Positions 1 through 15,000 of a stretch of 64,000 bases of DNA are shown in pieces. This DNA is from Saprospiraceae bacterium (lineage in GTDB: Bacteria; Bacteroidota; Bacteroidia; Chitinophagales; Saprospiraceae), in the NCBI GenBank assembly GCA_019187225.1, contig JABAQQ010000021.1, positions 5,600 through 69,599 of the forward strand, given 5' to 3'. Positions within the stretch are counted from its first letter, which is position 1; each line of letters opens with the position of its first letter. Both the position numbers and the translations under genes were made by a program. Below the pieces are notes generated by a model. It had not been told where the DNA came from. It saw only the letters and a list, made by a program, of their open reading frames with translations, and made no database searches.

Positions 1-3000
1 AGTCCGTTATCGTAACCCCGCCGGGCAAGCCCTCCAGGCCCGCAACCGTCGTCTCCGCAGCAGGAGCCGCAGATACGTCGCAGCCCTCCACCGTCAAATC
101 CGTCAATGTGCCCGTCACAACAGGGTCTTGCGTGTCGTCCACGTAGATGGTTTGAGTACATATTGCTGTAAGGCCTGCTGCATCCGTTACAGTCCATGTG
201 CGCATGACGACAATTGGACAGGAGCCTGTAGCAACGTCAATATAAGTAACACTTACGATGGCACAGTTATCGTTCGCTGAACCGCTATTTGGCACGGCAC
301 TAAACTCGGCATAGGAAGAAACGGCTGAAGTTGTTGAGAAAGCCGGGGTCGTGATAATGCCTGTGCCACAGCCTTCAATATTGCGTGTAACCGGGCAAGT
401 TGCTATAACCGGCACCTGATTATCCACCACTGAAATATTAAACGTACAGGTAGCGGTCAAGCCCGCGCCGTCTGTGGCAGTATACACAATCGTATAAGTT
501 CCTACGGGGAAGGAAGAGCCGGGCAACACCGGTCCGCCGTAGGGCGTCATACTGTTGGCCGGGCTGAAACCTGTCACAGCCATACTCACGCCGGTGCAGT
601 TGTCGCTGGCAGAAGGTGGCAGCCAGTTGACGGGGGCGGCGCAAGTACCCGGCAGCGCATTCACTGCGGGTTGCGGGCTGGAGGGGCACGATGAAATTAC
701 CGGCGGCTGATTATCGGCAACTACGATGGTCAGCGAGCAGGTAGTGGTATTGCCGCCGTCGTCGGTAGCCGTGAACGTAATTACGTTGGTACCTACCGGG
801 AAGTTGGCCGATACCGCGAAGGCCGAGTTGGAGAGCGGGACGTTCGTGGCCGGCAGTTTGACCGCGCCCTGGGTGAGCGTGAGACTCATGTCGCAGTTGT
901 CCGTCCAGGTCGGTTTTGCCACAGAGCGGAAAGCGACGCAGGTACTTGGGTCGGCGTCGATATTCAGGCTGGTGACATTGCAGGTATAGTTTTTAATATC
1001 CGCAAAACCGTCGCCATTGGTGGAGGTCACAGAAGGCGGGTCGTCGTCGTTTACCGTGATATTCACCGTGCAGGTCGTCGTATTGACCGGCGAAGCTCCG
1101 TCGGTAGCCGTGTAGTTCACCACGATTACCGCTCCGTGGGAAACGCCCGTCGTGTAAGCGCCCGCCGGAATACTCTGCGCTTCAACAATCGCAGAGCAGT
1201 TATCTGTCGGCGTCAGTGTACCGATATAGTCCGGGATCATGATGCTGCAATTGGCGCCTGCGTCGGTATTGACCGTGATGTCCGCGGGTGGGCAGGTCAC
1301 TTGTGGCGGATCGTCGTCGTTCACCGTAATATTCACCGTGCAGGTCGTCGTATTGGCCGGCGATGCGCCGTCGGTAGCCGTGTAATTCACAACAATTACA
1401 GCGCCGTCGGAGACACCTGTTGTGTAGGCGCCTGCCGGAATACTCTGCGCTTCGGTTATTGCCGAACAATTGTCGGTTGGCGTCAGCGAACCGATGTAGT
1501 CCGGGATCATAATGCTGCAGGTCAGTCCGTCGTCCGTATCGATCGTCACGTTTGCCGGCGGACAAGTCACCATCGGCGGATCGTCGTCGTTCACGGTGAT
1601 GTTTACCGTGCAGGTAGTCGTATTCATCGCGGCATCTGTTGCGGTGTAATGCACCGTAATAATCGCACCGTCGGACACGCCGGTTGTATAAGCGCCTGCC
1701 GGAATATCCTGCGCTTCTGTGATAGGCCCGCAGTTATCTGTGGGTGTCAGTGAAGCGATATAATCCGGAATCATGATGCTGCAAGTCAGTCCGTCGTCCG
1801 TATCGATCGTCACATCGGCTGCCGGGCAGGTCACCACCGGCGGCTGGTTGTCAACGACTGTAATATCGAACATACAATCACTCGTTTGAGAACAGGCATC
1901 GGTGGCCGTGCAGGTCACGGTATTTATACCCACCGGAAATGCGGAACCGCTGGGCAAAGCGCAGGCTACAGTAGCATTACGCTCCAGAAGGCTGTTGTCT
2001 ATGGCCAGGTTATCGACTTCCAGGAAGGTAAACCACATGTAGCGATTGCCTCCGACTATAGTGGCAATAAGATCTGAGGCATCGCTGCGGGTTTCCGTCC
2101 ACAACAAGGCGCCGCCCGCATCGCGCAGGTTCAAATCAACTGCCAGTACGCCACCGTTGTCGCGGAACACCCATTCGAAGGTGTACCAACCGGAAGAAGT
2201 GATTGTGTAATGGTTGATCGAACCCAGATCGTTGCGGCGCGTGAAGTTCGTGTTGTTGCTCGCACCGATCAGTACTTCGCCACTGGCGTTGGATGCCGAG
2301 TGGAAGATAAAATCGCGGCGGTGACCGTTGCTCTGGTTGCTAACAGCCGTAGACAAGTCCCAACCATAAGTGTTGGCAATCACTGCCGGGTCGCTCAAAT
2401 TAATATAAATATCCTGAGACGCACGGAAGCCAGTGCCGAATACGGGGCTGTAGCCGCCGAGGCGGTTGAATACTCCGGTATAATCAAACGGTGGTGCCGG
2501 AATCGCGGTCGAGTTGATCTCCGCATGAGCGGCGCCTGTTTTCGACGCGATACCGTTGGTACCGGAAGTGACACGACTCAGGGCGCTGCTGTAATCGTTC
2601 CAATCCGTCGAAGGCTGGTTCGTATAACTGCCGCTGACAAAAGCCGCATTTTCAAAGCCCTGGAAGTAGCCCACATCCACCGCCGTCGGGTCGGTGTAGT
2701 TGACATTCGCATCGCAATCACCCAAGTCTGCATTTACAGTCATATCTATCGGGCAATTACTCAGCACCGGGGGCGTCAGGTCCTGGATCGTAAGTGTTTG
2801 CGCGCAGGTAACCATATTATTGGATGCATCCTTAGCCGTAAACGTGCGCACGATCGTGCCAGTGGCGTTGCAGCCGGTCAGGCCGCTACGGTCATCGTTG
2901 TATGTGACCGTTACACCCGGACAGTTGTCAGTAGCCGTTGCCCAGCCGGTGGCGTAGGGATCGCGCGGATCGAGGATGCCGAGCGCTGTATTGGACGGGC

Positions 3001-6000
3001 AGAAGGTGATCTGAGGCAGTTCGGCATCCGTCACTGTTACGGTAAAGGAACAATCGTCCGTATTCCCGGCGCCATCTGTTATCGTGTAGGTCACCGTTGA
3101 AACACCTGTGTTGAAAGCAGCGCCGCTGGCATCGTTGTTACCGCTGGCAGGGGTCGCTCCTGCGCCTGTGATGGCGAAGGTGATCGTGTAAGGGCAGGCG
3201 TCGGTGGCAGTAACCGGCCCAATGCCGGTAACCACTGCCGTACACAACCCGGCGTCTGTGTTGACGCTTTGATTGCCTACGCAGGTGATCACCGGAGGCG
3301 TATTATCAATCTGCGTCATCAGCGTACCGGTTGAAGTGCAATTAGCAGGCGAAGTCACCGTAACGTTGAAGGTGATTGTTCCCGACATGTTGGCTGTGTA
3401 GGTAATGCTATTCGTACCGGCGCCTGCCGTAATCGAACCGCCCGTAATACTCCATACATAGGTTGCACCCATACCTGCATCCGGCACCGAAGCGACATTG
3501 CCCATAGAATTGCCGCAAACTACCGCATCTGCCGTGATCGTCGCGCTGGGCAGCGGATCCACGATGATTTGCTGATCGTCGGTGGATTGACAGCCTGCGA
3601 AAGTGACAGTGACGGTATAAAGCGTGCTGCTTCCCGGTGCAACATTTATGCTCGGCGTGACTGCGCCGCCCGGCGACCACAGATAAGCTGTAGCGCCGGC
3701 TATAGTGGCGTCCAGTGTTACATTGTCGCCGTTACAGATCGTGCCGTCGTTGTTTGTCGTGCCGCTGGTTTCCGTGACGGTAATTGTCACCGTCGGCGAG
3801 CTGAGCGGGATACCCGTTCCGCCGAAGGCTGTCGGCTCGTCGCCGAGCCAGGGGCAGTAGTCCACATTGGTCGTCACCTTCGCGCCGGAGCCTGCTGCGA
3901 TGAGTCCGGGACCGGAAGGATCGTTCCAGTAGTTTTCCGTAGCATCAATGGATGTTGCGCTCAGGTTTTCCACGCCGAAGGCGGAGCCTGCGAGCCAGTT
4001 GTTCGGCGTAGCCGTTACCGCTCCGGCGCTTGCCGTCGCCTGAATGTCAGTACCGTTGGGCAAAGCGTCGTAGAACTTATTGGTATTTACGTCGCCCGTA
4101 CCGCCGTTGGTGAAGCGCACACCGATGCCGTTGTCGTAGATGTGGTTGTTTGTGATAGTGGCCGAGCCGCCATCCACGTCTATACCGATGGCGAAGCCAT
4201 TGATGGAGGCGTCGTTGTATTGCACGGTCGCATGAGCATCGGAGCCTTCTACCAGAATACCGGTGAGCAATTGTCCTGTGCCGTTGATTTCACAATCATT
4301 ATCTACGATCAGTGTAATGTCGGCATTGTTACTGTTCAGCGGATTGTCTTTTACATATACGCCCGCTGTGGTTGCTCCTGTTACTGTTACGCCGCTGATG
4401 GCGACTGTGCTGGTGTTCGCATTGGAAGCGTAACCGTCATAGTTACTGGCAAATACGCCGTACTGGCAGTTTGTTATGTTGCCGCCGTTTACCGTCACCG
4501 TATTAGTGCTCTCACAATTCCAGAAGTCAACACCCGCGTAAGCCCCATCTATATCATTACCACTTACATTGACGCCGACTGTGCCTCCGATAGAACTCAG
4601 AGAAATTCCAAGATGGTTGGCAGCGCCGACAGTGGTAGTAATGATGTTGTTTGTGATATTAAAAGCAGATGCGGAACCATAAGCCAAGTTGTGGAAAATA
4701 CCTCTCCTGGAAGACTTGATCTCGTTGTCGCCGATGGTCTGCGTCGAACCGGTATTGGCCGAGTAGAAGTTACCCGTTTGTACACCTACCCGTACGCGGG
4801 TCATCACGTTGTCTGTGATATCAGCGTAGAAGTTGTTGTAAATCAACACGCCGATACCATAAGGACTTTGCTCTATATTATCAATCTTGTTATTGGTAAT
4901 GTAGTTATCTGTAGTGACGCCACCGCTGTTGTAATAGTTGTAAAAATCCATGCCTGCGTAGGAAAGGTTCTTTACAATATTGTTACTAATAGTTAAGTTT
5001 CCTGTGCCGTCGTAGGCGCTGAGCGCTTCAATGGCGTCTATATTCGCGCCGTTGATGTTCACTGCACTTGTCAGGCTCGTGTTGTCGCCGTCGAAAGTGA
5101 AACCATCAATTTCACTACCGGAAGCGGCGGCGGTCAGGTACATGATATTGACGGCTGTGAGGCTGTTCGGATCCGGGTCGGAAGTGGCCGGAACGATGAT
5201 TGATTCCGCTATCCGGCTGCCCGTATTCGGATTGATGCCGTAGTTGTTGCCGCGCAGTTTCACCTCTTTGTGCACCAAAATATTCTCCACATAGGTACCG
5301 GGGCCGACGGTAATGATGTCTCCCGGATCGGTATCGGCGTCGTCGATGGCCGCCTGAATGGTGCAGAACGTTTCCGAACTATTGGTATTTGTCACTAAGT
5401 TGCCCGATGCGCACACACAAGTGCCCGAAGGTTGGAAGCCGACCGCTGCGCTGCCGTCCGTACCGCTGTTCAGGACACTGCTGAGCACAAGTTGGCCGCT
5501 GCCCGCCTGAGCAAAGCCACCCCAGATCGTGAGAATATCGGTAGACCCGTGCCAGTTGCACAACAGATTGATGTTGCTGTTGATACGACTGATCACCGCT
5601 TTGTTGGCAAAGGCGTAGCTCAGGTCGTTGCCTTCCACCGTCACATTGGTCGGCGTGGCGTTGGTTGTTCCAAACTCGCCGAAACGGATGCCATTTCGCG
5701 GACCGGTGATAAGGTTGTTTTTGATCAGGACGTTGTCGAGGGTCGCCGGATTACCATTGTAAGAAGGCGAATCATCCCGCGCCTTAATAGCAATAGCTGC
5801 CGGGTTTTGCGGGTCTGCAGCAGTGCCGGTGGCGCCGGAGTTGGTGATGTCGCAATCTTTAATGGTAATGTTCGAATAATCGTCGTATTTCAGGTTGATG
5901 TCAATACCGTTGTTAAAGCCGTACGTAGCATCCGTACCATTGTTGTCCATCGTCAGGTTTTCCAGCAGGGCGTTGCTCAGCTTTTCAAAATACAGACCTT

Positions 6001-9000
6001 TCTGGAGGTTGTTGCTGATGGTGCTGTTTTTGATCGTGATATTGTCGAATGCCACCGGAGTACCGGACTGGAATATCGCCATGCCCTGCGTGTTTCCTGT
6101 AATGGTACAGTCATCTATCAACATACCGTTCACCGCATCGGCCGTACCCGCTCGAATGCCTACCGTACCGGCCAACGGCGTGGTACGCTGAATATCGGTT
6201 TGCGTAATATCCACACTGCTATTGGTTCCGTTAATTCTAACACCATACACGCAATAATCTATCAGAGCCATGTTATTGATGGTCGGATTGACTACTCCAC
6301 TCAACACCACGGCATTCTGATAATCCGTGACATACATATTTTGTATCGTCACGTTTGCAGCGGAAATCGTGAAACCTGTTCCGGTGCAGGAAGCAGAAGA
6401 TGCCAGCACCGTGTTCGTAGCCGGGTTGCTGCCATTCCCTGCGCCGGTAATGGTCAGTTCTTTGTTGACTACTACATTTTCGTTGAAAGTGCCCGGGCCA
6501 ACCGTGATTACATCCCCATTATCCGTATCACTATCATTAATGGCTGCCTGGATTGAGCAGAATGTTTCACCCGTATTGGTGTTTGTAACAAAGCCCGCAC
6601 CGCCGACAGCGCCCACATTGCGCGGCTCCGAATTGTCGCCGTTGCCGCTCAATGTATTGCCGCTGATATCATTACCGCAAGCCACCGGAGAGTTGCCCCG
6701 ACCGAAGTACTGGTCCGCCAAATCACTTTGGTCGCCATCCGAGTTCGGAGTTGGAGGCCCTGCATTTGGAATATAGGGCAGGTGGCCGGCTTGTTGCTGG
6801 ATACCGATATCGTTACCCGTTACGGTATTACCCGTCACTGTATGATTGGTGCCTTCCACCACGATACCGAAACCTTCGCTCGTACTGGCGCCATTGTCCT
6901 GAACATAACCGCTCACTGTATTGCCGGTGATGGTTACGCCGGTGGGAATATCAACGTTGCCCGCAGTCCAGCCCCGGCGGAACGCGGCAATACCTACCAG
7001 ATCGCGCTCTTCAGAGGGACGGGCGGCGACAAAACTACCTGTAAGGGTTACGATATTACTGTTCACCGTGATATTCGAGCCGTTGCCATCGGGATTTTTG
7101 ATCTCAATACCAAAACGGCCGTTGTCCGTCACTGTGTTATTTGCAACAGTATTCGCTCCTATACTTCCATTCAGCCCTACCAAACCGATACCATTGTCCC
7201 AGTTGTCGTGTACGTTGTTGTTGCTGATGTCTATATCCGAAGCCGAGCCGTCCTGCAATTCGATACCGCAGCAGTTGTTGTTATAAACATCGCAGTTCGT
7301 GATCGTGATGTTCTGTTTCAGGCCGTTCCAGATGACAATGCCGCGGGCGGCGCCAAAGGCTGCAGTGTGTCCCGATACGTCTAAGTTGTTCAACGTTATC
7401 CCGTTCACAGGGCCGTTGGCATAAAAACCGCAGCCGCCCACGTTGTCTTTGAGCGTAACGTCTTCCACCACAAGGCCGTTGTTTTGGCCGTTTGCATAAA
7501 TACCGGCATAGGAATTGGGCGCGTTGCCAGCATAATCCCGAACCGTAAAGTCATATATCTTCACATTGATCACGCCTACAGGAATGCTGATACCGCTGCC
7601 CAAACCCGGCAAACCTGTGCCGTCGAGGATCGTCATGGCTTCGCCTGCGCCCTGTAGCGTCAGTTGTTTCGTCACATTCACCCGTTCAGGGTATATACCC
7701 GCAGCAATGCTCAGGGTGTGGCCGTCCAGCGTTTGCGCATCATCGATAGCCGCCTGAATCGTGCAGAAACTTTCCAGCGTCGTCGTGTTCAGCACCAGAC
7801 CCGTGGCCACACCGCCTGGAGGCGCTGCATTCAGCCAGGGGCAAAACAGCACTTTGGTGGTGATGTTGGCGCCTGTGCCCGGCCCAATCGGCCCGGGGCC
7901 GCTCGGGCTCTCCCAATAGTTGAGCGTAGCATCTATATCCATTGCACTCAGGTTTTCAACGCCATAAGTGTCGCCGGCAAAGGAGTTGTTGGGTGTTGCA
8001 GTCACGATCCCCGCAGAAGCGGTGGCCTGAATATCCCGGCCATTGTCCGGATCTGCTCCACCGTCAAAATTGTTGAGGTTATTCACCGTACCCGTACCTG
8101 CGTTCGTAAAGCGCACACCGATGCCGTTGTCGTAAATGTGGTTGTTCGTGACAGTTGCAGAACCGCCGTCCACATCTATACCGATGGCATTGCCGAAGAT
8201 AGAGGCATCGTTGTTTTGTACCGTTGCGAAGGCTTGGGCGCCACTGACCAAAATTCCGGCCGTGGCAGCATTTTTGACCTCGCTATCATTATCCACCACT
8301 ACCGTAGCAGTATAGGGCGCCGATCCGGAGGGCGCTACGGACTGGATACCGAAGTTGCCGCCGTCGACGGCAACGCCGCTCAGGTTGAGGGTAACATTGC
8401 CGGAAACGACATTGGAACCGCTGCCGGGCGCCGGTGTCAGTGATTCAGCGCGGGCACGGATACCGATCGTATTGCCGGTCAGCGCTGTAGTGGTCACATT
8501 GGCAGTGGTTGCAGAACCTGCGCCGAAGTATGGATCGATGTTATCGAGGTTGATACCCACAACCGAGTTGCCCACCGTGCCGCCCGAAACGGCGACAGTA
8601 TTGGTAGTCGGCAGGTTCCAGAGGTTGATGCCCCGACCAAATTCTCCGCCGCTGCTACCAACCGTATTGTTGGTGACCGCAACGGTAGAGCCCACCTGCA
8701 CCGACCAGACGTTGATGCCCCAGGTATAATCAGAAATCCCGGTAACACCGGAAGCTGCGTTTACCGTATTTCCGCTGATGGTCAGGGTCGCCGTAGGCGC
8801 GTAGAACAGGTTGGCGTGGATGCCGATGGCGTCCTGACCGACCGTGACGTTGTTGCCCGACCATGACATAGAGCCGTTGGAGTAGAAATTCTGCAGGTGC
8901 AAACCGATATTGTTCGTTGGAACATCGACGGTGTTGTTTGTCACATCTGCATAGGCATTGGTGAACAAAATCACACCCTGGCCGCCGTTCACCGGGTCGG

Positions 9001-12000
9001 AGCCGAATTTACGGATGACGTTTTCCGTGATGACACAACCCGTCGAAAGAGGGCCGTTGTTGGCCAGCGAAACGCCGCGGCTCGTTACGTTCTGGATGAT
9101 ATTGTATTGCACCGACAGGTTGTTCAAAGGATTGAATCCGTTGGCGTTGTCTATATTGGTAATACCGCGTCGAGCGTGAATATCGACGACACCATCCACG
9201 ACGGCGCTGGCGCCGAGTGCCGGGTTGTTGCCGTCGATGACAAAACCGTTGATGGTCACACCGGAGGCCAGTACCCGGATCAGGTCGTTGGCGCCGGGGT
9301 TGCCGCCAAGCGGATTATTGGTCGGCGCCGTGATGATGGCCTCTACGCTCGGATTGGCTTTGGGGTTGGCCGGTCCGCCGGTGAATGCCGCGAAACGTGT
9401 GTCGGCATCGACATTGTCCTGTGGACCATTAATAGTCAATGCTTTATTGACAGTAATAAGCTCAGGGTAAGTTCCTGCGCATGCTTCCAGAATATCATTT
9501 GGCGTCGCCGCATCGATAGCGTCCTGAATCGTCGCATGCGTCGTCGCCTGCGTCGTGTTGGTCACCGGGTGGTACAGCACTGTTGCGCTTGAAGTACCGG
9601 TCGAACTGTATGAATCGGTTACGGTGATGCTGTACAGCCCTGCAGTCAGCCCCGTAATGATATACGGGCTGGTGACGCCGATCACCGGGCCACCACCGGT
9701 CCAGGCGATGTTGTATGGGCCTGTGCCGCCGCTGAAGGTCACTGTGATGGAGCCGAGGCTTGCACATAGTTGCGGACTTTGAACTGCCGAGGAGATGACG
9801 ACCGGTGTGCCGCCGCAGGCAAGAGGAACAGGTTGGAAACCAGTTGCTCCACTATTGTCCGTGCCATTGATCAACCAGGGAGAATACGTTACATTGCCTG
9901 ATATTTTGCCGGCAATTACTCCGGAGGACGCGCTGCCGTGCCAGTTGCAGGTGGCGTCCACAAAAGGCGTCATCAGGTTTTTGACGTTCAGCGGCATGTT
10001 GGTGAAACTGTTGTCGTTGATGACCACCGTAGCCGCGCCGTCGTTTTGCTCCAGCAGCACGCCGATGGCGTCCGTGTTTCCTTTCGTGTCGGTCAGGTTG
10101 TCAATTTTGTTGTTTTTCACCATCGCGCCAGGCGTTTCGCCTTCGAGACCAACGCCATGCGACCAATGACCGGAGAGATCGGTAATTTCATTATTCTGAA
10201 CCAACGGGCTCACCGCTTTGCCGTTGTAGGAGGCATTGGCGCCCACGTTGATCAACACGCCGTATGCGCCTTTGCCGCCGTCGTTGAAGTCGTCGGTGCA
10301 GGCCGTGATGTCGTCAATGGTATTTTCAGTGATCGAAAGGTTCGTTATATCATAACTGGCCGTCGAGAACCCGGCGCCGATACCGACGCCGCTGCCGTTG
10401 TTGGCTTTCGCCGCCGCGCCGGTAAGCGAGGTATTTTCGCCGCCGCGGATGTCGCTGATGCAGTTGCCCAAAATGATAACATCGTCCATATTAGCCGAAC
10501 TGCCCATTGAAACGGCAACGCCGTATGAAGCCCCCGACCCGGTGGTATTGTTCCCTATATTTGTAATAATGTTGTATTTAATATCGAGGTTGTTCCTGCC
10601 TTGCGTCCAGATACCATAGGAACCGTTCGTGTTGGTAATGGTAAAGCCGTTGATATTGACATTGTCTGCCGCTATGGTGACCGTCGCTGTGCCGCTACCC
10701 AATGTGCCTGCAATGATACTTTCTGCCCCGCGGGCGCCGGTGCAGGGGATGTTTGTATTATTCGCGCTGCTTAATGATACGCCTTTGTTCACCGTGATAT
10801 TCTCAGAGTACGTACCTACCGCCACCGTAATTGTGTGATTATTAAGGGTTTGCGGGTCATCAATGGCATCCTGAATGGAGCAGAAAATATCGCCCGTATT
10901 GGAATTCACCACGCCGCCGGAGCACTTCGTCAGTACCACGTCGTTGCCGTCGCCGCCGGCGTAGTTGATATCGAAGGTATGGCCGCCTACCGTGATGGAA
11001 TAGCCTTGAGCAAATATGCCCGACACGGCGTCGGCGCCGTCGTTGGCGATCAGGGTGAACTGGTCGTTCAGCGCCGGCGTATATCCCAGCGTCAGGGTCA
11101 GGGTCGCATTGCCCAGCGTCACCGTGCCGTTCACGGTGAATTGGTCGTAGTCGGTACAAGCCGTCGCACCGTTGATCTCCATATCGAGCACGTCGCCTGC
11201 GTTCAGCACCATGTTGCCGTTGAGGGTTACACAGCCGGGGCTGGAGCCCGGTACGAATTTGATGTCTTTGCTGGTAGCGTCTATACCGGTGGCGTAGGTA
11301 CCCGTTTCGATGTGTACTGCGTCGGCGCCGGCCGCTGCGCCGATGGCATTCGGGATGGTCTCATCGGCGCTGCCCGTGCCCGGGGCTGACACATAGTGGT
11401 CGTTGGCGTCGAAAGTGACCAGTCCGGACGTATTGTTGTCCAGCGCGTCGTAGATGCGATCGGAACGGCGGAAGTTATTGGCTTGGTCAAAATTATCTCC
11501 AGTGACATTGATGGCGGTGGCGCTCAGGTTTTCCACGTAGTACGTTTCGCCGCCAAACGAGTTGCCGCCCGCGCTGGTCACCACACTACCGGCCTGGATC
11601 TGCACGTCGGTGGTATTGTCTGTGGCATCGTCAAAGTCGTTGTTGGTCAGGGTCGCTTTGCCATTGGATTGCACGAGTACGCCTATGTTGTTGTCGTTCA
11701 GTGTGTTGCCGGTCATTTGTACTGGCTGCTCCGCGCTGAAATTGCTGCCGGATATCCATTGGAAACCGATGTTCGCGCCCTGAACTGTGTTGTTGGAATA
11801 AGTGACCGTGCTGGTTGCGCCGGAATGCGAGGTCACGCGGAAGGCGCGCTGGAGGTTCAGCGCAGGGTCGTTGCCGCCGGCCAGGTTCAGGAATTGGTTG
11901 TTGCTGACGGTGACATTTCCGGTATGGCCATGGCTGTTTTCCCAAATGCCGAGTACCACCTGCGGGTTGGCAGATTGAGCATTCTGGATATTGATCGTAT

Positions 12001-15000
12001 TGCCGGTGATCATCAATCCGTTGTAGACATTGCCGCCGCTGGTATTGGACTGCATGCCGACCGAAGTCGAATAGTTTACCCCATCGCTCACGCCGTCGCC
12101 CGCGATGTTGAACGTATTGTTCGAGATCGTCTGGTTGGTACCGAAGGAGAAGTGGATACCGATGTTTTGGTTTACATCGGCAGGGGCAACCGTCGCGTTC
12201 AGGTCGGTTGCGATATCGAACGTATTGTTGGTGATCGTGGTGCTGTTGAAAGCGTCGGTTCCGCCGGCGCCGTTGAACATACCGATAGACAGGTCGAAAT
12301 CCAGGAATTCCATGTTGGAGATCGTCCAGTTCTGGTTGTCACCGCCGTCGAAGATCAGCACGCCTTCCAGGTTGACGGAAGCGAGGTCGCCGGGGCCCTG
12401 GATCGAAGCGGTTCCAAGGCCTTCAGGGGCGGTAAAGGTGACGCCATTGAGGTTGGCAGGCACCAGAATGGAATAGTCGTCGGCAGCGCTGACGACGCCG
12501 TCGTTGCCCAAAGCCCATGCGGCCGCAGCGTTGGCCTCCGTCCAGTCGAAACTGCCTTTGAGATTGACCGACCAGCTGTTTCCAGCAACAAGGGCTACGG
12601 CGTTTCTGATCCGCGTATAGTCGTTGTTGGTTGCCGTTGGCGCGGCGTTGTCCGTCACATAAGCGTTGCTGGCTTTTATGGTCACAAAACCGAGCGTTGA
12701 CTCATCTATGCGGTGGTAGACTTTGTCTTCCACGGCGAACAATTGCGCGAAGCTCATCGCATTCGGCAGCGTGCCTCCGTAGGTGTTGTTGGAAGCGTCG
12801 AAGCTGATATTGGCGGGAGCGGGGTTCGGGTTGGCGCTGTAATTGGGTGCCTGAACGCCCGTTGTCAGGCGAATGTATTCATCCAGCGTGCCGCCAAAGG
12901 TATTGGCTGTCGTGCTGCCGACGGAAACGGTACCGTAACCGGAACCGAGCGACTGGCCGTTCTGAATATCTATGGCGCGGCCGACGGCGGCGCCGTTGTC
13001 GTTAAACGTATTATCCTGAATGCTGATCCCGTTGTTGGCCAGCGCGATCGGCGTGCCGCCGGTGGGATACGACGTGGAGAACAGGATATGGGAGAAATTC
13101 GCAGCCGCGGCAGCGGGCGTAAAGGTGTTGCCGCTGATGGTCACGTCCTTGGACGAACCGCTGAGAATGGCGATGTTTCCGTGATCCAAAAACTGGTTGT
13201 TGGTCACATTGACCGGTACGCCGGTATAGTTGTGTTTGATCATCAGCGACTGGCTGAAGGCGGGAGAAGCCGGCTGGAAGGTATTGTTGTTGATATTTAC
13301 CGTCGAGGGATTGTTGTTGGGTTCCGTAATATCCAATCCTGCGCCAGTGAATGTATTGCCATCTATAGTGGTAGTACCGCCACTGGCAAACTGGCAAAGC
13401 AGGTCCTGGGTGGTGGCAACAATCTCGTTGTCGGTCACCGTGCTTCTCATTTCGCGCAGCCAGATGCCCCGGCTGAATACGGAGGGGCCGGAACCCGCTG
13501 TGATGTCGTTGTTGTCGAGGGTGCAAAATTCGATCGGGCCGCCGTTGCCCAGCAGGGCGATACCGGCCGCATCCGTATTGCCGAACGGAGTGGTCAGGGT
13601 GCTTCCCGAGCCGGTCGAGTTGATCGTGCAATTCTGAACGGTGATGTTGTCGATGTTTTCCGCATATACGCCTGCTGCAGCGTTGGGACGGTTTACTTCA
13701 ATGTTGAATCCGTCGAGGGTAGCGCCCGCAGCCGTGATGGTAAATATTTTTTGGTTGGAGCCTGCGGGGGCAGTCACCGTCGGATTACCCAAACCGTTGA
13801 TGGTCACGTCTTTGTTGACGGTCACGACTTCCGTATAGGTGCCAGCGCACACTTCGAGCACGTCGCCGTTGGCAGCAGCAGTCACCCCCGCCTGGATGGT
13901 GGCGTGGTAAGTCGGGCCGGTCAGGTTTTTCACCGGCAGGTACAGGACGGATGCCGAAGCCGTTGCGGTCGTACCGTTGTCGTCCGTAATGGTGATGGTA
14001 TAAGCGCCGACTGCCAATGACGGGATCGTGTGCGGGCTGGAAATGTTCATAGTCGAACCGGAGCCTGCCCCGGACCAGGCAATGTCATAAGGAGCCGTGC
14101 CGCCGCTGAATGTCACGGTAATGGAACCGGTGGTTTCGCCGCAGATCACGTCGTCTGTCACTGCCGAAGCGATGACAATCGGATCGCCGGTGCAGGTCAT
14201 AGGTACCGGTTGAAATCCGGTTTCCAAGCCATCGTTGTCCGTGCCGTTGACCAGCCAGTTGACGTAATCGAAGTTGGCGGAGGCGGGCCCGAGAATGTTC
14301 GGCTGGCCGCCCGGAGGAGTGGAACTTCCACCGTATGCCACCGGGATCAGGGCGGAATAACCGGGTTCGGTGCTGTTGGCTGTCGAAAGGACAGGGGAAG
14401 TCACTCCATACCAGTTGCATTCGAAGTTTTTGAGGTTGGTAGTTCCCGGTGCCGGCAGCGAACCGCCCGACTGGCGGTCCACGATGTCTCCGTACCAGTT
14501 TCCGCTGATGTCATTGTCTTCAAAAGTGGAGTTTAAAGCTTGTTGCAAGGGGCTGTTGGTGCCGCCGCTCGCGTCGAGGAACAGCACGCCCATCGTCCAG
14601 TTATCGGTAATTTCGTTTTCGGTCAGGATGGTGTTGTCCGTCTGGTTACGGAAGATCAAGCCCGTCCGGTTGAACGTGATGATGTTGTTGTGAATGTTGT
14701 TGTCGTTGCTGTTGTTGACGTCAATGCCATTCCGGTTGCCGGTGATTTTGCATTCCCGGACTTCCATGTCGGCGGTTTGTCCCTGCACGGCAATACCTGC
14801 TAAATTGAGCGCAGCGTTCCAGTCCGTCGTATTATTGCCGGCACGGGAAATGGTGAAGCCTTCGATGATCACACCGCTTGCAGCGACCTGGAATGTGGAG
14901 GTGCCGCCTCCGATCGGGCCGGTAACATAGGAGACATCAATACCGGCGCCGCTGATGGTCAGTTGTTTGTTTACCGTGACGTCCTCGTTGTACGTGCCGG

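Noticed and set aside
3569-4996. Long plus-strand frame opposite the giant gene (and many similar ones between 700 and 17000)
   Set aside because: It mirrors the repetitive minus-strand coding pattern; the translations are rich in Cys/Arg/Val without domains, while the minus strand reads continuous beta-helix and HYR motifs.
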